Source of the DNA: Arthrobacter sp. StoSoilA2
GTDB taxonomy: Bacteria > Actinomycetota > Actinomycetes > Actinomycetales > Micrococcaceae
DNA length: 64,000 bases
NCBI RefSeq assembly: GCF_019977195.1
Contig: NZ_AP024643.1
Coordinates: 3,720,001 to 3,784,000 of the forward strand
Reading direction: 5' to 3'
A model generated the notes under the pieces. The model was not told the DNA's origin. It searched no databases and saw only the letters and a list, made by a program, of their open reading frames with translations. Both the position numbers and the translations under genes were made by a program. The first letter of the stretch is position 1, and every line of letters starts with the position of its first letter. Of the stretch, positions 43,949 to 53,459 are shown in pieces.

Positions 43949-45168
43949 CGACGGTTCCTGGCCTCTAACTGCTGGGTGGAGCTCCTGCTAGCGGGCCCCC
44001 GTGCAGAACGGCAAAATTCTGCAACCAGATCGACGTAGCCTTTAGCAACCGTATCCCAATCATACTGATAAACAGTCGATCTAATCTTCTCGGAATTTGC
44101 TTCCCCCCCGCCAAGGCTAAGCGTCCTCTCAATGGCTTGAGCGATCTCAAGGGGAATACAGTTCGTGACTGAACCATTCAGGCCCTCAACGATAAGCCCT
44201 GACGCAGGGCATTCGGGTGTCAGGACTATTGGGAGGCCAGCCGCCAGCGCTTCGAGAGCAACAAGAGGCATTGTCTCTGCATGACTAGGAAGGCAGAAGA
44301 TACTGGAACCCGCCAAAAAAGGGCGAACATCAGCCCACTCACCGGCGAAAAGAACCCTCGGTTCAATGCCCAACTCCGTGATTTTTCGATCGTAAAGTTG
44401 CCTGTTTTGGGAGGTTCCACCAACGACGATGAGTCCACAGTTTGACGGGAGAGCAGAGATTGCGATTAGTAGCTCATCAAGACCCTTCCGCTTCCATTCG
44501 TGCCCAATAAAGAGAATTGCGTGATCAATTCCAGATGCACGTTTCCAGTCGGAAACCAGTAGTGGAACCTCCAGGTCGTTGCTCTGCCCAAAGCGTCTTA
44601 CATCAACACCGTTTTCAATCACATAAATGCGATCAGAGCCTCCGGCCAGCCTCTCGACGTCAGGACGGGCCCCCTCGGAAACCGAAACAAGCAATCTTCC
44701 GAATGATGGCCGCGAGAGCAAGATCTCCTTGCTTATACGCATGATTCGGACCGGGTTTGCCAGCGCTTTAATCCGTTGAACCCTAGAAAGAGGCCGTGCG
44801 GCGAATTCAGCCGAGAAAACATTATGCATTACGAGGACCTGGCCAACCAATGACTCGCAGTTGTGATTGAAAACCAAGAAACCGAGCCAACGAAATCTTA
44901 GTGCGATCAGACTCGACATAATCGTAAACACTGCAATCTGTAACGTGTGGCGAAGTAGCCATCCACTGCGCGAATTTGGAATCCATTCGAGCAGCTTGGC
45001 ACCCAACGGGGTTTCTATTGTGCGGATACCATCCCCCAAATCAAGGGAAGGCGTGTCCGTGATCAACACGACTTCGATATCCTGCTGCGCCATTTTGCGC
45101 GCAACCTGTTTTACCACCTCGCCCCCACCCGATGCTCGGATGTCGCGAGCTACATGACATACTTTCAT
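43945..45168 (-). CDS. GT4 family glycosyltransferase
   Basis: 407 residues. N-terminal GT-B domain CHVARDIRASGGGEVVKQVA with the glycine loop; a hydrophobic stretch at about 85-105 may bind the membrane. C-terminal domain: VIENGVDVRRFG, AILFIGHEWKRKGLDELL, LIVVGGTSQNRQL, VLFAGEWADV, IFCLPSHAETMPLVALEALAAGLPIVLT. More A/T-rich than the housekeeping genes. Overlaps the flippase start by 4 bases. Donor unknown. Confidence 0.9.
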   Translation of the reverse strand: MKVCHVARDIRASGGGEVVKQVARKMAQQDIEVVLITDTPSLDLGDGIRTIETPLGAKLLEWIPNSRSGWLLRHTLQIAVFTIMSSLIALRFRWLGFLVFNHNCESLVGQVLVMHNVFSAEFAARPLSRVQRIKALANPVRIMRISKEILLSRPSFGRLLVSVSEGARPDVERLAGGSDRIYVIENGVDVRRFGQSNDLEVPLLVSDWKRASGIDHAILFIGHEWKRKGLDELLIAISALPSNCGLIVVGGTSQNRQLYDRKITELGIEPRVLFAGEWADVRPFLAGSSIFCLPSHAETMPLVALEALAAGLPIVLTPECPASGLIVEGLNGSVTNCIPLEIAQAIERTLSLGGGEANSEKIRSTVYQYDWDTVAKGYVDLVAEFCRSARGPASRSSTQQLEARNRR

Positions 45169-45238
45169 CTGGGTGTTCGATTCCCTTCTTTGGCGTCAAT
45201 GTAGTCAAACCTGGGCACGAATCGGACCTCGATCCGAG

Positions 45239-46393
45239 TCACGAAGTCTCGCTAAGCAATCGCTCGACCAAGGCTCGTGCTTCCTGGCCCCGACCTACCC
45301 ATGAGTTCTGCTCCGCCAGACTCCTCCTAGCGGCGACCACCCGATCAACCGCGGGTAAATCGAGTTGCCCACGGACAAGATCAACAAAGTGCCTGTGACT
45401 TTCGGAAACACTCACATGAGGTGCATCCGGTGCCACCCCGGGAATGGGCGTCGACACAACCGCCAGCCCAGCAGCAAGATATTCATAGGTCTTGAGGGGG
45501 CTCACGCCCTTTGTATAAGGTGTCAACTTGTACGGGACTAGGCCAACTTTGCAACGAGCCATCAATTTCGACAATTCCTGGAGGGTCAGGGCTCCATGGT
45601 AGTGGGCTCCGCGATTCAGGAGAGCGTCAACGAGAGACTGACTTTCGCCGCCGCCTTCGGCGACTGGACCAGCCAAGTGAAGCTCCACCCCGCTCCTCAG
45701 GAGATCATCCAGGAGTTCGAAGTCAACTTTTTTTTCACTCAAATTTCCAGCAAAAACAGCGCCATTGCGCTTAAGAGATTCTCCATCCACAACCGCGCTG
45801 ATGACTGATGTGTCGGCAACGTTTGGCCAGTAGATTACGTTCGTGAATCCCTGCCTCTCAAGGTGTTGGACAACGACCTTGCTGCTACCAATGGCCGTTA
45901 TTCCAGTGTTCGCCAGTCGACGCTCTTCCCTGTCAATCAGACGCGAATCGATTCCCGGAAATTCTGCATAGAGATCTACGCAGTGATAGACAGATATTTC
46001 TGAAAATTGTTCAAAACCATAGGTGAGGGGTGAATAGGTCCAGAAGACACGCGCAGGACTTTCCGTCCACGCTTTGAAATACGAATTAAGCAATTGCCGG
46101 TTAATACTTAGCCAAGGAAAAGTGTGTATCGGTATGATTTTCGGAGAAATGACATTTGTATTTCTATCAAGCGGACGAAACATGTTCGATCGTTTTTGTA
46201 CCCCTTGGAGCCGCTTTGCCATTCGCTTCAAATCACGAACTTTTAGCTCAGGCCTACGTAGGCCCAACGACTCCACGAAGGTGGTCCTAAATGTTTGGGA
46301 CAGCTCTCTAACCATATAGTGTTGATTCGTCGCAATCGGTTGATTCCAATCAGCGGTACCTAGTATCAAGATGTGAGGATCGTTCTGGTTCAT
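45239..46393 (-). CDS. Glycosyltransferase (GT-B, WsaF/GT4-like)
   Basis: 384 residues. N-terminus LILGTADWNQPIATNQHYMV is like the 'LxSxDWxxxxxRxQH' start of EPS transferases of this group; FWTYSP, VYHCVDLYAEFP, AIGSSKVVVQHL, VIYWPNVAD, AVFAGNLSEKKVDF, LHLAGP, and the donor-site segment LVPYKLTPYTKGVSPLKTYEYLAAGLAVVST. Found within the EPS block. Low third-position G/C compared with the bkd operon. Substrate unknown. Confidence 0.85.
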   Translation of the reverse strand: MNQNDPHILILGTADWNQPIATNQHYMVRELSQTFRTTFVESLGLRRPELKVRDLKRMAKRLQGVQKRSNMFRPLDRNTNVISPKIIPIHTFPWLSINRQLLNSYFKAWTESPARVFWTYSPLTYGFEQFSEISVYHCVDLYAEFPGIDSRLIDREERRLANTGITAIGSSKVVVQHLERQGFTNVIYWPNVADTSVISAVVDGESLKRNGAVFAGNLSEKKVDFELLDDLLRSGVELHLAGPVAEGGGESQSLVDALLNRGAHYHGALTLQELSKLMARCKVGLVPYKLTPYTKGVSPLKTYEYLAAGLAVVSTPIPGVAPDAPHVSVSESHRHFVDLVRGQLDLPAVDRVVAARRSLAEQNSWVGRGQEARALVERLLSETS

Positions 46394-46471
46394 CTCTATT
46401 TGCCACTTTCAAGATTCAAGTATCGGGTGAGGTAAATGGGCCGCCCTGCATGGGGAAAAGCACAAGTATGT

Positions 46472-47623
46472 CTAGTAAGTAGGGTATGAGTCAGCAACCC
46501 AACTAAGAATTTCAGATTCGAAGCGTTGCCTAGAAAACTTGAGCGCGTGCTCAGCGATTGCGCCTCGGTCGAGTTCAAGGGAACGGCCGATAGCCTCAGC
46601 AAGGGACTCCTGGTCGTCCGGATGGAAGTGAGCGCCAGTTACTCCATCCAGAACGCTTTCGCTGGCGCCGCCGATCCTGTTCGCAACAACTGGAGTACCA
46701 ACAGCCATCGCCTCGACGGGCATGATTCCAAAATCCTCGATTGGAGGAAATACGTAGACGCGCGCTTTCTGATAAAGAGCCCTAAGAAGGCTATTTGACG
46801 GCGCGATGACAAAGTGGACCGGAACTTCGGCTGCCGCGGCTAGCTGACGCAGCCGGCCCTCTTCAGGGCCGGCCCCAGCAATAACCACCGACATACCGGC
46901 CAATTGGCCAGCTACTATGGCGAGGTCCAGACGTTTGTACGGAATAAATCGCGATGCACCCAAGACAAAAGCGTCCGGCAGAGCATCAAGGGTCACTCTG
47001 TCTCTCGGCTCCAGAACGGACGCCCAGTCATCGACCGCAAGTATTTCTTCTACCTCAACGGGCGGATAGATGACTCGGGATTCAAGTCCCCATGCCTTGA
47101 TTATTCTCTGGCGCACGAACTCACTGTTTGCTGCGATGCCATGCGCCTCCGCCGCACGTCTGCGATCAATGGGTTTGAGGACGGCGGCTGCGATTCGGAC
47201 CAGCAGATTCTGGCCTCGTGTGTCGTACTCCGGCTCCCAGATATATCGAGCGGGAGTGTGAACATACAAAAGTTTTCGCATCCTTCGCGGCACGGCCACG
47301 TGATGAGCAAAGAGGTGTGAACTTACAATCGCTAGACGAGAGCTGTGGTGGCGCGCCTTAGTCCAGCGCCAGACAAGTGGCATCAGAGGAAGGCTTAGGA
47401 TTTTGCGCCCATGAAAGGGTTGCATCGCTAAGATGGTTTGCAGCACTCGCCCTGGCCCCGAAATCTCTACGTTCGGTTCCTTCCACAGGCACAGTAAGTC
47501 AGAACCTTGAAAAGTCTGCCTGATAGCGCTGGCGACGTTTTCCGAACCGCCAACTGAGGCGAACCATTCGTGGACTATTAGCGGCTGATCCGGGAGTCCG
47601 ATCTCATTATCCATGGTTGCCAT
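46472..47623 (-). CDS. GT4 family glycosyltransferase (mannosyltransferase-like)
   Basis: 383 residues from ATG 47623 (AGGGGA just upstream; ATG 47614 also possible). The longer start at 47680 would overlap the -35 box of a good promoter (47657-47685). Motifs: IVHEWFASVGGSENVA, KLLYVHTPARYIWEPEYD, NSEFVRQRI, VIYPPVEVEE, VLGASRFIPYKRLDLAI, VVIAGAGPEEGRL, YVFPPIEDFGIMPVEAMAVGTPVVAN. The HTPxRYxW segment is typical of WbaZ-like mannosyltransferases. First gene of the minus-strand EPS block. Confidence 0.88.
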   Translation of the reverse strand: MATMDNEIGLPDQPLIVHEWFASVGGSENVASAIRQTFQGSDLLCLWKEPNVEISGPGRVLQTILAMQPFHGRKILSLPLMPLVWRWTKARHHSSRLAIVSSHLFAHHVAVPRRMRKLLYVHTPARYIWEPEYDTRGQNLLVRIAAAVLKPIDRRRAAEAHGIAANSEFVRQRIIKAWGLESRVIYPPVEVEEILAVDDWASVLEPRDRVTLDALPDAFVLGASRFIPYKRLDLAIVAGQLAGMSVVIAGAGPEEGRLRQLAAAAEVPVHFVIAPSNSLLRALYQKARVYVFPPIEDFGIMPVEAMAVGTPVVANRIGGASESVLDGVTGAHFHPDDQESLAEAIGRSLELDRGAIAEHALKFSRQRFESEILSWVADSYPTY

Positions 47624-47656
47624 CGGTCCCCTAATCGCGCCCACCTCGGGCATATC

Positions 47657-47685
47657 GTTAAACTTTTCTACTTGTATCATGTCAA
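47657..47685 (-). promoter_or_regulatory. Sigma-A-like promoter of the minus-strand EPS block
   Basis: On the minus strand TTGACA (47685-47680) and TTTAAC (47662-47657) are separated by 17 bases. The -35 is a perfect consensus; the -10 matches four of six positions. It lies 34 bases before ATG 47623, and it argues against the ATG at 47680. Confidence 0.6.
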
Positions 47686-47737
47686 TCGAACACTAGTGTT
47701 TCCCGAAGGTGAAAGACGCCTACATCCTCGGGCCGCC

Positions 47738-47755
47738 TGTGTGACCGACCACACA
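47738..47755. promoter_or_regulatory. Inverted repeat TGTGTG-N6-CACACA, candidate operator
   Basis: A perfect 6-base inverted repeat with a 6-base centre lies between the divergent EPS transcription units (minus-strand block from 47623 and plus-strand genes from 47869). It could be a regulator site; this is based on symmetry and location only. Confidence 0.3.
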
Positions 47756-47868
47756 CCTTTCGTGCACTCCAACGTTATGTGACTTGCAAGGTGTCGCCGT
47801 GGATGAATCGACCCCGATTACCAGTATTATTCACTTCGGTAGAGTGTCATTCCGTCCAGGGGGTTGGT

Positions 47869-49311
47869 ATGGGGACTGCGCGATTGCAGTGGCGGACGTG
47901 GCAGCGAAAATATGAAGCACGGATCCAAATTCTGGATGCATGCGTCGTCATTTGGGCGATGTTCGGGGCATACGGCGTCCGTTTCGGATTTGCGGACGTA
48001 GCAGTCAGCGACGGCGACTATGTCCTTCTTGCCGCAGGGCTAGGCGTCGTTTGGTGGATCATGTTGGGCTATTGGGGCACCCGGGAAACCAAGATTCTTG
48101 GTGCTGGCTCCGAGGAGTACAAACGTGTTGTCGCCGCTTCGGGATGGCTATTTGGATTCGTGGCCGTTTTCTCTTACGCCCTAAGAATCGACACTGCCCG
48201 CGGATTTGTAGGCCTAGCCTTTCCAGCTGGAGTCCTCGGCCTCCTGGCCGTGAGGTGGTTGCTTCGTCAGCATTTAGCTCTTGAACGCACCAAGGGCAGA
48301 AGCGCGTCCCGTGTACTTATCATTGGCGGCCTTCATTCGGCAGCGCATCTAGTAAAGTCTCTCCAGAGTCAGCCGGCAGCCGGCTACGTGCCGGCAGCAG
48401 CTCACTTACCCGGGTTCGACGGCGTGTCCGAATTCAATGCGGAACTAAATGTCCCGGTCACCGGTACAGAAACCAGCGTCGAAGCCATACTTGCGGTAAT
48501 AGACGCCACGCAGGTCGACACGGTTGCTATCTCAACCGGGGCTGCGCTACTGCCTCAGGACCTCCGCCGACTCGGCTGGGAGTTGTCGGCGCGAGATATC
48601 GGCATGATTCTGGCGCCGGCGTTGACGGATATTGCCGGGCCTCGAATACATACCCAACCTGTCGCCGGACTTCCCCTGATCCACGTTTCCACACCCAAGC
48701 TGACCGGAGGAAAGAGAGTTGCCAAAAGGGCATTCGACATCCTCATCGCCGGAACGTTGACACTGCTTTTGTCGCCGGCCTTCGTGATTCTGGCAGTCCT
48801 TGTAAAGGCTACTAGCAGCGGGCCGATCTTCTACTCTCAGGAACGTGTGGGCCTGCGTGGGACAACCTTCAAGATGCTGAAGTTCCGATCTATGAAAATC
48901 AACGCGGACGCCGAACTACAGAAGCTGCTGGCTGCCCAAGGCACGTCGGACAAACCCCTCTTCAAGGTCGAGAATGATCCCCGGATTACGCGCGTTGGAA
49001 GAATTCTCCGCAAGTTCTCTTTGGACGAGCTACCGCAGCTGCTCAACGTGTTGTCGGGCAGCATGAGTTTGGTCGGTCCGCGTCCGCAACGAGAAGGTGA
49101 AGTCGCCCTTTATGACGCCGCAGCATATCGGCGTTTGTATGTCAGCCCTGGTATGAGCGGATTGTGGCAGGTCAGTGGTCGATCCAACCTGAGCTGGGAA
49201 GAAAGCATTCGTTTGGACCTTTACTACGTTGAGAATTGGTCGCTGATGGGTGACGTCGTGATTCTCTTCAAGACGTTTCGCGCCGTTTTTGCAAGCACTG
49301 GCGCGGTCTGA
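47869..49311 (+). CDS. Priming glycosylphosphotransferase (WbaP/WcaJ type)
   Basis: 480 residues from ATG 47869 with GGGGG 5 bases upstream; the frame extends further without a better start. Four N-terminal membrane helices (about 17-125), a CoA-binding-3-like Rossmann domain (RVLIIGGLHSAAHLVKSL, about 145-255), one more helix (about 290-310), then the catalytic bacterial sugar transferase domain: KRAFDILIAGTLTLLLSP, FYSQERVGLRGTTFKMLKFR, DELPQLLNVLSGSMSLVGPR, PGMSGLWQVSGR. It moves sugar-1-phosphate to undecaprenyl phosphate to start the repeat unit. Divergent from the GT/flippase block and upstream of ugd. Confidence 0.93.
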   Translation: MGTARLQWRTWQRKYEARIQILDACVVIWAMFGAYGVRFGFADVAVSDGDYVLLAAGLGVVWWIMLGYWGTRETKILGAGSEEYKRVVAASGWLFGFVAVFSYALRIDTARGFVGLAFPAGVLGLLAVRWLLRQHLALERTKGRSASRVLIIGGLHSAAHLVKSLQSQPAAGYVPAAAHLPGFDGVSEFNAELNVPVTGTETSVEAILAVIDATQVDTVAISTGAALLPQDLRRLGWELSARDIGMILAPALTDIAGPRIHTQPVAGLPLIHVSTPKLTGGKRVAKRAFDILIAGTLTLLLSPAFVILAVLVKATSSGPIFYSQERVGLRGTTFKMLKFRSMKINADAELQKLLAAQGTSDKPLFKVENDPRITRVGRILRKFSLDELPQLLNVLSGSMSLVGPRPQREGEVALYDAAAYRRLYVSPGMSGLWQVSGRSNLSWEESIRLDLYYVENWSLMGDVVILFKTFRAVFASTGAV

Positions 49312-49378
49312 TTAACCGTCAACAAACATGTAACGCGGCACGGACACTCCCTGACCGCAAATGAGGAAGGCAAGAACT

Positions 49379-50692
49379 ATGCGCATCTCCGTCATCGGTT
49401 GCGGCTATCTGGGCGCCGTCCACGCTGCGTGCATGGCCAAACTCGGCCATGAAGTCGTCGGAATCGACGTCGACAAAGACAAGATCTCAGAGCTGTCTTC
49501 AGCACGAGCCCCTTTTTTTGAACCTGGATTAGAGGAACTGCTGAAAGAAGTACAAGAAACGGGACGTTTGACGTTTGCAACTGACATGGCGGCAGCGACA
49601 AGAAGTACCGTCCACTTCGTTTGTGTTGGCACCCCGCAGAAGAAGGGCGAGAACGGCGCAGACCTGTCCTTCGTAGACGCGGCGATTGCCAGCCTGGTTC
49701 CTCATTTGGCCCCTGGCGATCTGGTCGTTGGAAAGTCCACAGTCCCCGTCGGCACTGCTTCAAGGCTTTCCGAAGTTCTGGCGGAAGCCCAACCTGAAGC
49801 CCACCTGGTCTGGAACCCCGAATTCCTGCGAGAGGGCCATGCCGTTTCAGATACGTTGAATCCGGATCGCTTTGTCTACGGCGTCGCTGGCGGATCCGAA
49901 GATCATCCTGCCGTGGCAATCCTCGACGACGTCTACGGAACGCCCCTTTCTTCGGGCACTCCACGATTGGTCATGGATCACCCAACGGCCGAACTGGTCA
50001 AGACGGCAGCCAATTCGTTCCTTGCAACGAAAATTTCCTTTATTAATGCAATGGCTGAGCTATGCGAAGCCGCAGGGGCCGACGTCACGCGTTTGGCAGA
50101 TGCCATAGGCATTGACGACAGGATAGGGCGAAAGTTCCTCAACGCCGGCATTGGTTTTGGCGGTGGCTGCCTGCCAAAAGATATTCGCGCCTTCATGGCT
50201 CGCGCCGGAGAACTTGGGGCGGACCAAGCGCTCACATTCCTGCGGGAAGTCGATGCCATCAACATGAGGCGACGAACGCGGGTGGTTGAATTAGCGCGCG
50301 AGTTGTGTCAGGGAAGCTTACTTGGCAAACGTATTTCCGTATTGGGAGCTGCATTTAAGCCCGCGAGCGACGACGTCCGTGATTCACCGGCGCTAAGCAT
50401 CGCAGCCCAGCTTCAACTCCAGGGAGCAGTGGTCACAGTCACGGACCCTAAGGCACTTTCGAACGCTGCGAAGCGATTCCCAGAGCTGCATTATGAGTCC
50501 GAGACGAGCAAAGCCGTCGCCAAAGCAGACGCACTGCTCCTGCTCACAGAGTGGGACGAATATCGAAGCCTCGACCCATATGAACTGATCACGAGCGTTT
50601 CGGCTCCTCGTATTCTGGATGGTCGAAACGTGCTTGACGCTGCCAAGTGGCGCGCTGCCGGTTGGCAATACCGCGGACTTGGACGGCCGTAA
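49379..50692 (+). CDS. ugd: UDP-glucose 6-dehydrogenase
   Basis: 437 residues from ATG 49379 (GAGGAAGG about 9 bases upstream). Makes UDP-glucuronic acid from UDP-glucose with two NAD. N-terminal Rossmann motif VIGCGYLGAVHAACMAKLGH, STVPVGTA, WNPEFLREGHAV, PDRFVYG, KTAANSFLATKISFIN, the catalytic Cys in FGGGCLPKDIRAF, and ISVLGAAFKPASDDVRDSPA. It needs UDP-Glc from GalU (54073-54945). The product would be a building block of the Wzx/Wzy-type polymer. Upstream of the DUF4012 gene by three bases. Confidence 0.94.
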   Translation: MRISVIGCGYLGAVHAACMAKLGHEVVGIDVDKDKISELSSARAPFFEPGLEELLKEVQETGRLTFATDMAAATRSTVHFVCVGTPQKKGENGADLSFVDAAIASLVPHLAPGDLVVGKSTVPVGTASRLSEVLAEAQPEAHLVWNPEFLREGHAVSDTLNPDRFVYGVAGGSEDHPAVAILDDVYGTPLSSGTPRLVMDHPTAELVKTAANSFLATKISFINAMAELCEAAGADVTRLADAIGIDDRIGRKFLNAGIGFGGGCLPKDIRAFMARAGELGADQALTFLREVDAINMRRRTRVVELARELCQGSLLGKRISVLGAAFKPASDDVRDSPALSIAAQLQLQGAVVTVTDPKALSNAAKRFPELHYESETSKAVAKADALLLLTEWDEYRSLDPYELITSVSAPRILDGRNVLDAAKWRAAGWQYRGLGRP

Positions 50693-50695
50693 CCC

Positions 50696-52561
50696 ATGAC
50701 TCACGAAGAAACGACTCAGCGCAAGGGCGTGGCAAGGACGAGTAACAGCTCCTCCCATTACCGGAGAAAACTCCGTCGCCGCCTTGTAGTGGCGGGAATC
50801 TGGACGATTGCGATGGCGATCGCAATTGTGGGTGTGAGTGCCTGGCTGGGGTCAAAGGTGGCAACAGTCAGGTCCGAATTACAATCAGCCACTGCGCTAC
50901 TTCCAACCCTCAAGTCTCAACTAAGCGCGAATGATGCCGCAGCGGCGACGAGCACCGTGGCGGCCCTGGTCCAGCACACCGGGTCGGCCCGCGAGGCCGC
51001 CAATGACCCACTATGGAAGGCAACTTCAATGCTTCCTTGGGTGGGACCCAACCTACAAGCGGCAAGCGAGGTGGCAACGTCCGCGGACGACGTCGCTCGT
51101 CTCGGGGCCGTTCCTCTTGTTCGTGCGTTTCAGCTACTGGACTGGAAGACTCTAACGCCGACGTCGGAAGGGATGGATCTCAAACCACTGAGGACTGCCG
51201 CGCCAAAGGTTCAGTCCGCCGCGAACGCCGTTCGGCAATCCTCCGAACGTCTAAACAGCATCGAGACGGGAAGCCTCCTGCCGCAGATATCAGCCCCCTT
51301 GATGGAGGCTCGTGAAGAGCTGGCTGGTCTCAGCGAACAACTCGAATCAGCTGCGGACGCTGCCAATCTAGCTCCCACGATGTTGGGGGATGACACTCCA
51401 CGACGGTACCTGCTCCTGATGCAGAACAGCGCCGAATCCAGAGCTACGGGCGGTATCCCTGGCGCGCTGGCTGTACTTAGCTTGAATAAGGGCAAACTGC
51501 AACTCGAATCCCAAACAAACGCCGGCGCCCTAGGGACCTTCGTCCCACCCATACCCACTGACGCCGAGCAGGAGGTGATCTACTCCGCCCGCATCGGCAA
51601 GTTCATGCAGGATGTAAACCTCACGCCGGACTTCGCCACAACGGCCCGCACCGCTCATGCCATGTGGGAAAAGAAGACGGGGGAACGTTTGGACGGGGTT
51701 CTCTCCATCGATCCCGTGGCCCTAAGCTTCCTGCTTGAGGCAACCGGTCCTGTGCAAATCACGGATCCCGTAGTGCAAAAAATCGGCGAAAACCTCCCGA
51801 TAGAACTGAACTCAAAAAATGTAGTGCGCACACTACTCTCCGACGCCTACGCGTCAATCAAGAATCCCGACCTTCAGGACGTCTACTTCGCCGGTGCGGC
51901 CAAGGAGATCTTTTCCGCCATCTCAGATGGAAAGAGTGACCCCAAGCGCCTGATTGATGCTGTGGCCATGGGCGTTGATGAACGCCGGATCTTGCTGTGG
52001 TCCGCGACGTCCGAGGAACAGGCCACCATAGAGAAGTACACAATCGCAGGAGCCGTCTCAGGATCCAGTGTTTCTCCCACGGAATTCGGGGTCTACTTCA
52101 ATGACGGTACTGGCGCAAAAATGGACTACTGGATCAAACGCAGTGTCCAGGTGGTAAAGGATTGCACGAGGGATGGATACCGCGAAGTGGTCGTTCGGGT
52201 GACCAGCACAAACACCGCACCGGCAGATGCAGGAACTTCACTGCCGCCTTACGTGACCGGCGATGGCATTTTTGGCGTTCCGGCAGGCAGCGTCCAAACC
52301 AACGTCTTAGCTTACGGTCCAGCCCAGTCGGATATTGACACGGTTGTCAAAGATGGAAAACAGATCCCCTTCGCTGCCCATCGACATAGTCAGCGGTCTG
52401 TTGGAATGACTACCATCCGACTTGCGCCTGGAGCGAGCACAACCTTGGAGTTCAATTTTGGTCGGATCGTGCAGCATAGTGATCCCGAAATAGTTGTCAC
52501 ACCCACCACGCAACCCGTCAAGGATGTGGTCCTAACCGCACAAATGAAGCCTTGTGAATAG
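50696..52561 (+). CDS. DUF4012 membrane-anchored extracellular protein
   Basis: 621 residues. A cytoplasmic basic region (about 1-30, ...YRRKLRRRL), one membrane helix (about 31-51), then an extracytoplasmic part with helical segment (55-215) and the DUF4012 domain (about 225-460: YLLLMQNSAESRATGGIPGA, MWEKKTGERLDGVLSIDPVA, LEATGPV). DUF4012 proteins are common next to polysaccharide genes in actinobacteria; the enzymatic role is not known. The NSAESRATGG block is the family signature. Begins 3 bases after ugd, so probably in one transcript with it. Confidence 0.85.
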   Translation: MTHEETTQRKGVARTSNSSSHYRRKLRRRLVVAGIWTIAMAIAIVGVSAWLGSKVATVRSELQSATALLPTLKSQLSANDAAAATSTVAALVQHTGSAREAANDPLWKATSMLPWVGPNLQAASEVATSADDVARLGAVPLVRAFQLLDWKTLTPTSEGMDLKPLRTAAPKVQSAANAVRQSSERLNSIETGSLLPQISAPLMEAREELAGLSEQLESAADAANLAPTMLGDDTPRRYLLLMQNSAESRATGGIPGALAVLSLNKGKLQLESQTNAGALGTFVPPIPTDAEQEVIYSARIGKFMQDVNLTPDFATTARTAHAMWEKKTGERLDGVLSIDPVALSFLLEATGPVQITDPVVQKIGENLPIELNSKNVVRTLLSDAYASIKNPDLQDVYFAGAAKEIFSAISDGKSDPKRLIDAVAMGVDERRILLWSATSEEQATIEKYTIAGAVSGSSVSPTEFGVYFNDGTGAKMDYWIKRSVQVVKDCTRDGYREVVVRVTSTNTAPADAGTSLPPYVTGDGIFGVPAGSVQTNVLAYGPAQSDIDTVVKDGKQIPFAAHRHSQRSVGMTTIRLAPGASTTLEFNFGRIVQHSDPEIVVTPTTQPVKDVVLTAQMKPCE

Positions 52562-52606
52562 GACAAGACAAGTTCGTTAATCTTTTGTAACGGGTTTGGA
52601 TTTTCT

Positions 52607-52636
52607 TTGCAGTGGCTAGCACTGAAATGGTAGGTT
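52607..52636 (+). promoter_or_regulatory. Candidate promoter of the LAxTG protein gene
   Basis: TTGCAG (52607-52612) and TAGGTT (52631-52636) are separated by 18 bases, about 100 bases before the ATG at 52737. The leader near the start (GTCTCAGGGGGACA) is shared almost exactly with the paralog at 55738. Confidence 0.4.
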
Positions 52637-52736
52637 CTTGTTGGGCAACACATGAGATTTCGCCTTAGGGTCGCTCAGGGCCCCGGAAATCTCCAACACA
52701 CACGTGGTAACCAAAACGGGTCTCAGGGGGACACAC

Positions 52737-53351
52737 ATGAAGAAATCTCTTGCAGCGCTTACGCTCGCAGGTTCCATCGCTCTTGTCGGCGCAGTTCCGG
52801 CCGTCGCAACCAACTACCCGGCACCAAACTCCGGCGTTGCAGTTTCCGACGCATCCGTGGCACCGGGTGAAGCATTTACTTTTAGTGGCACAGGTTTTAC
52901 CCCCGGTGAAGGCATTACCATCACCGTCACGCCGACCGGCACGCCTGCAGCTAGCGGCGGTAGCGTTTCTGCCGGCAGCCTCTCCATTTCCGGTCGCATT
53001 CCGTTGGCTCCTTCAACAGTGGGTGCTGTAGCAGACGCAAATGGCGCCTTTGCAACACCGATCGTCATCGACACCCCGGGAGCATACGCCCTGACTGCCA
53101 CTGGCAACACTTCAGGCCACACTGTTGGTCCCGTCACCGTCGTAGTGGGTGGCACGGCACTTTCAAACACTGGCGGCAACTCCGGCACGGGAACGGGTCT
53201 GGCGAACACTGGCGGTGTGCCGCTGGCAAACACTGGCGCTGACTCCAGCCTGATCCTTTGGTCCCTCGTGGGCGCAGGCGCGCTGGCCGCTGGTACCGCA
53301 TCCGTGGTGGTCGCCCGCCGCCGCGCAAAGAACACCGAGGCTGCTGCCTAA
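52737..53351 (+). CDS. Small wall protein with LAxTG sortase signal (copy 1)
   Basis: 204 residues from ATG 52737, with GGGGGA before it. Signal peptide 1-25 (ending VPAVAT); beta-type domain (about 28-137) with APGEAFTFSGTGFTPGEGI, as in actinobacterial 'sortase B protein-sorting/Ig-like' secreted proteins; then a Gly/Thr-rich segment with three sorting-like motifs LSNTG (142-146), LANTG (155-159) and LANTG (163-167); a membrane helix (172-193) and RRR tail. LAxTG is the class E sortase motif of actinobacteria. No sortase gene is in the window. Its own terminator follows. Confidence 0.85.
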   Translation: MKKSLAALTLAGSIALVGAVPAVATNYPAPNSGVAVSDASVAPGEAFTFSGTGFTPGEGITITVTPTGTPAASGGSVSAGSLSISGRIPLAPSTVGAVADANGAFATPIVIDTPGAYALTATGNTSGHTVGPVTVVVGGTALSNTGGNSGTGTGLANTGGVPLANTGADSSLILWSLVGAGALAAGTASVVVARRRAKNTEAAA

Positions 53352-53372
53352 AGGCACCACGCTTCAAACCTC

Positions 53373-53413
53373 GGGTGGCTTGTCGACGAAGATATTTCGT
53401 CGACAAGCCACCC
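53373..53413 (+). terminator. Rho-independent terminator
   Basis: An 18-bp perfect stem (GGGTGGCTTGTCGACGAA and its complement), a 5-base loop and then TTTT follow the LAxTG gene by about 20 bases. The strongest terminator in the window. Confidence 0.9.
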
Positions 53414-53459
53414 TTTTCTGTTTTCGCGTTCCAAGTCCAAGAGCTTCTGTGGTATTCAT

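Noticed and set aside
47680..47682. ATG at 47680 as start of the mannosyltransferase-like gene
   Set aside because: It overlaps the -35 box of a good promoter and has no ribosome binding site; ATG 47623 fits better.
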